Of a stretch of DNA of 39,736 bases, positions 39,596-39,736 are shown in pieces (positions within the stretch are counted from its first letter, which is position 1; every line of letters starts with the position of its first letter). The stretch comes from UBA1206 sp045600105. GTDB taxonomy: Bacteria > Bacillota > Clostridia > Oscillospirales > CAG-382. The notes beneath the pieces were generated by a model. The model was given only the letters and a program-made list of their open reading frames with translations. It was not told the origin of the DNA and ran no database searches. Where the stretch lies: assembly GCA_045600105.1 (NCBI GenBank), contig JAZRXG010000037.1, positions 1 through 39,736 on the forward strand, in the 5' to 3' direction. Both the position numbers and the translations under genes were made by a program.

Positions 39596-39736
39596 CAGAC
39601 CGAAGACAAACTCGTTTCTTGCGCCATTGAAATGCAAATAGAATAGAGAAAAAGAGTAAAAGTGTACTTTTATCCGGGTGGATGAGAGTACACTTTTATA
39701 ATAGGAATACTTGATTTTATTAGAAATTTCAATGGC
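39596..39736. repeat. Dispersed intergenic palindromic element, copy 2 (cut by the window edge)
   Basis: This 141-bp block matches 12265-12405 over its full length, with the same ends (CAGACCGAAGACAAACTCG, ATTTCAATGGC). The 11-bp inverted repeat GCCATTGAAAT / ATTTCAATGGC spans 39623-39736. The internal stem is kept: changes in the arms (A to T, A to G) preserve or improve pairing. The element probably continues past the window, as copy 1 does. Confidence 0.8.

Noticed and set aside
1..39736. Transposase, integrase or phage genes, tRNA or rRNA genes
   Set aside because: I looked for DDE/recombinase motifs and for tRNA T-loop (GGTTCGAATCC-like) patterns and found none that hold up.

Overview
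The window (about 39.7 kb, roughly half G+C) looks like the chromosome of a spore-forming anaerobic Firmicute of the class Clostridia, probably uncultured and gut-associated. The evidence is a SpoVM-like peptide gene, HPr kinase/phosphorylase, a large Alu-type SRP RNA directly upstream of dnaX-ybaB-recR (the order known from Bacillus), TTG starts, strong Shine-Dalgarno sites, several lipoproteins and no outer-membrane genes. I see no tRNA, rRNA, CRISPR array, phage gene or transposase.

Layout. 1-8603, minus strand: two paralogous giant coiled-coil proteins of unknown function (827 and 960 aa), preceded by a DUF1854 protein and an ABC exporter-type transporter with an unusual N-terminal PH-like plus zinc-ribbon extension. 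8604-8947: divergent promoter region. 8948-12230, plus: a GH127-type beta-L-arabinofuranosidase and a lipoprotein with a discoidin-like domain. 12231-12653: a palindrome-rich non-coding element; a second copy reaches the right edge of the window. 12654-16154: two membrane-anchored extracellular proteins, one with an internal duplication and one with about 20 leucine-rich repeats. 16266-18207: GNAT acetyltransferase, aspartate-semialdehyde dehydrogenase, a 48-aa membrane protein and SpoVM. 18230-19669, minus: DUF4434-type lipoprotein. 19766-24554, plus: AGCS amino-acid symporter overlapping a Ca2+-type P-ATPase, then a CE2-like SGNH esterase. 24551-26857, minus: a three-gene ABC importer of the SsuABC/ThiXYZ type. 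26934-29936, minus: large GHL10 lipoprotein. 30003-30956, plus: RluA-family pseudouridine synthase.

30950-36502, minus: a tight operon DUF2812-hprK-glcK-lon-engB, driven by a consensus promoter (TTGACA-17-TATAAT) whose -35 box lies inside a perfect 19-bp palindrome. It joins carbon-catabolite signalling, glucose phosphorylation, proteolysis and ribosome assembly. 36696-39559, plus: SRP RNA, dnaX, ybaB and recR.

The most distinctive features are the coiled-coil paralog pair with its duplicated leader, the nested-hairpin intergenic element flanked by an identical hairpin on both sides, the atypical ABC/DUF1854 pair, and the very small spoVM locus packed between two terminators.
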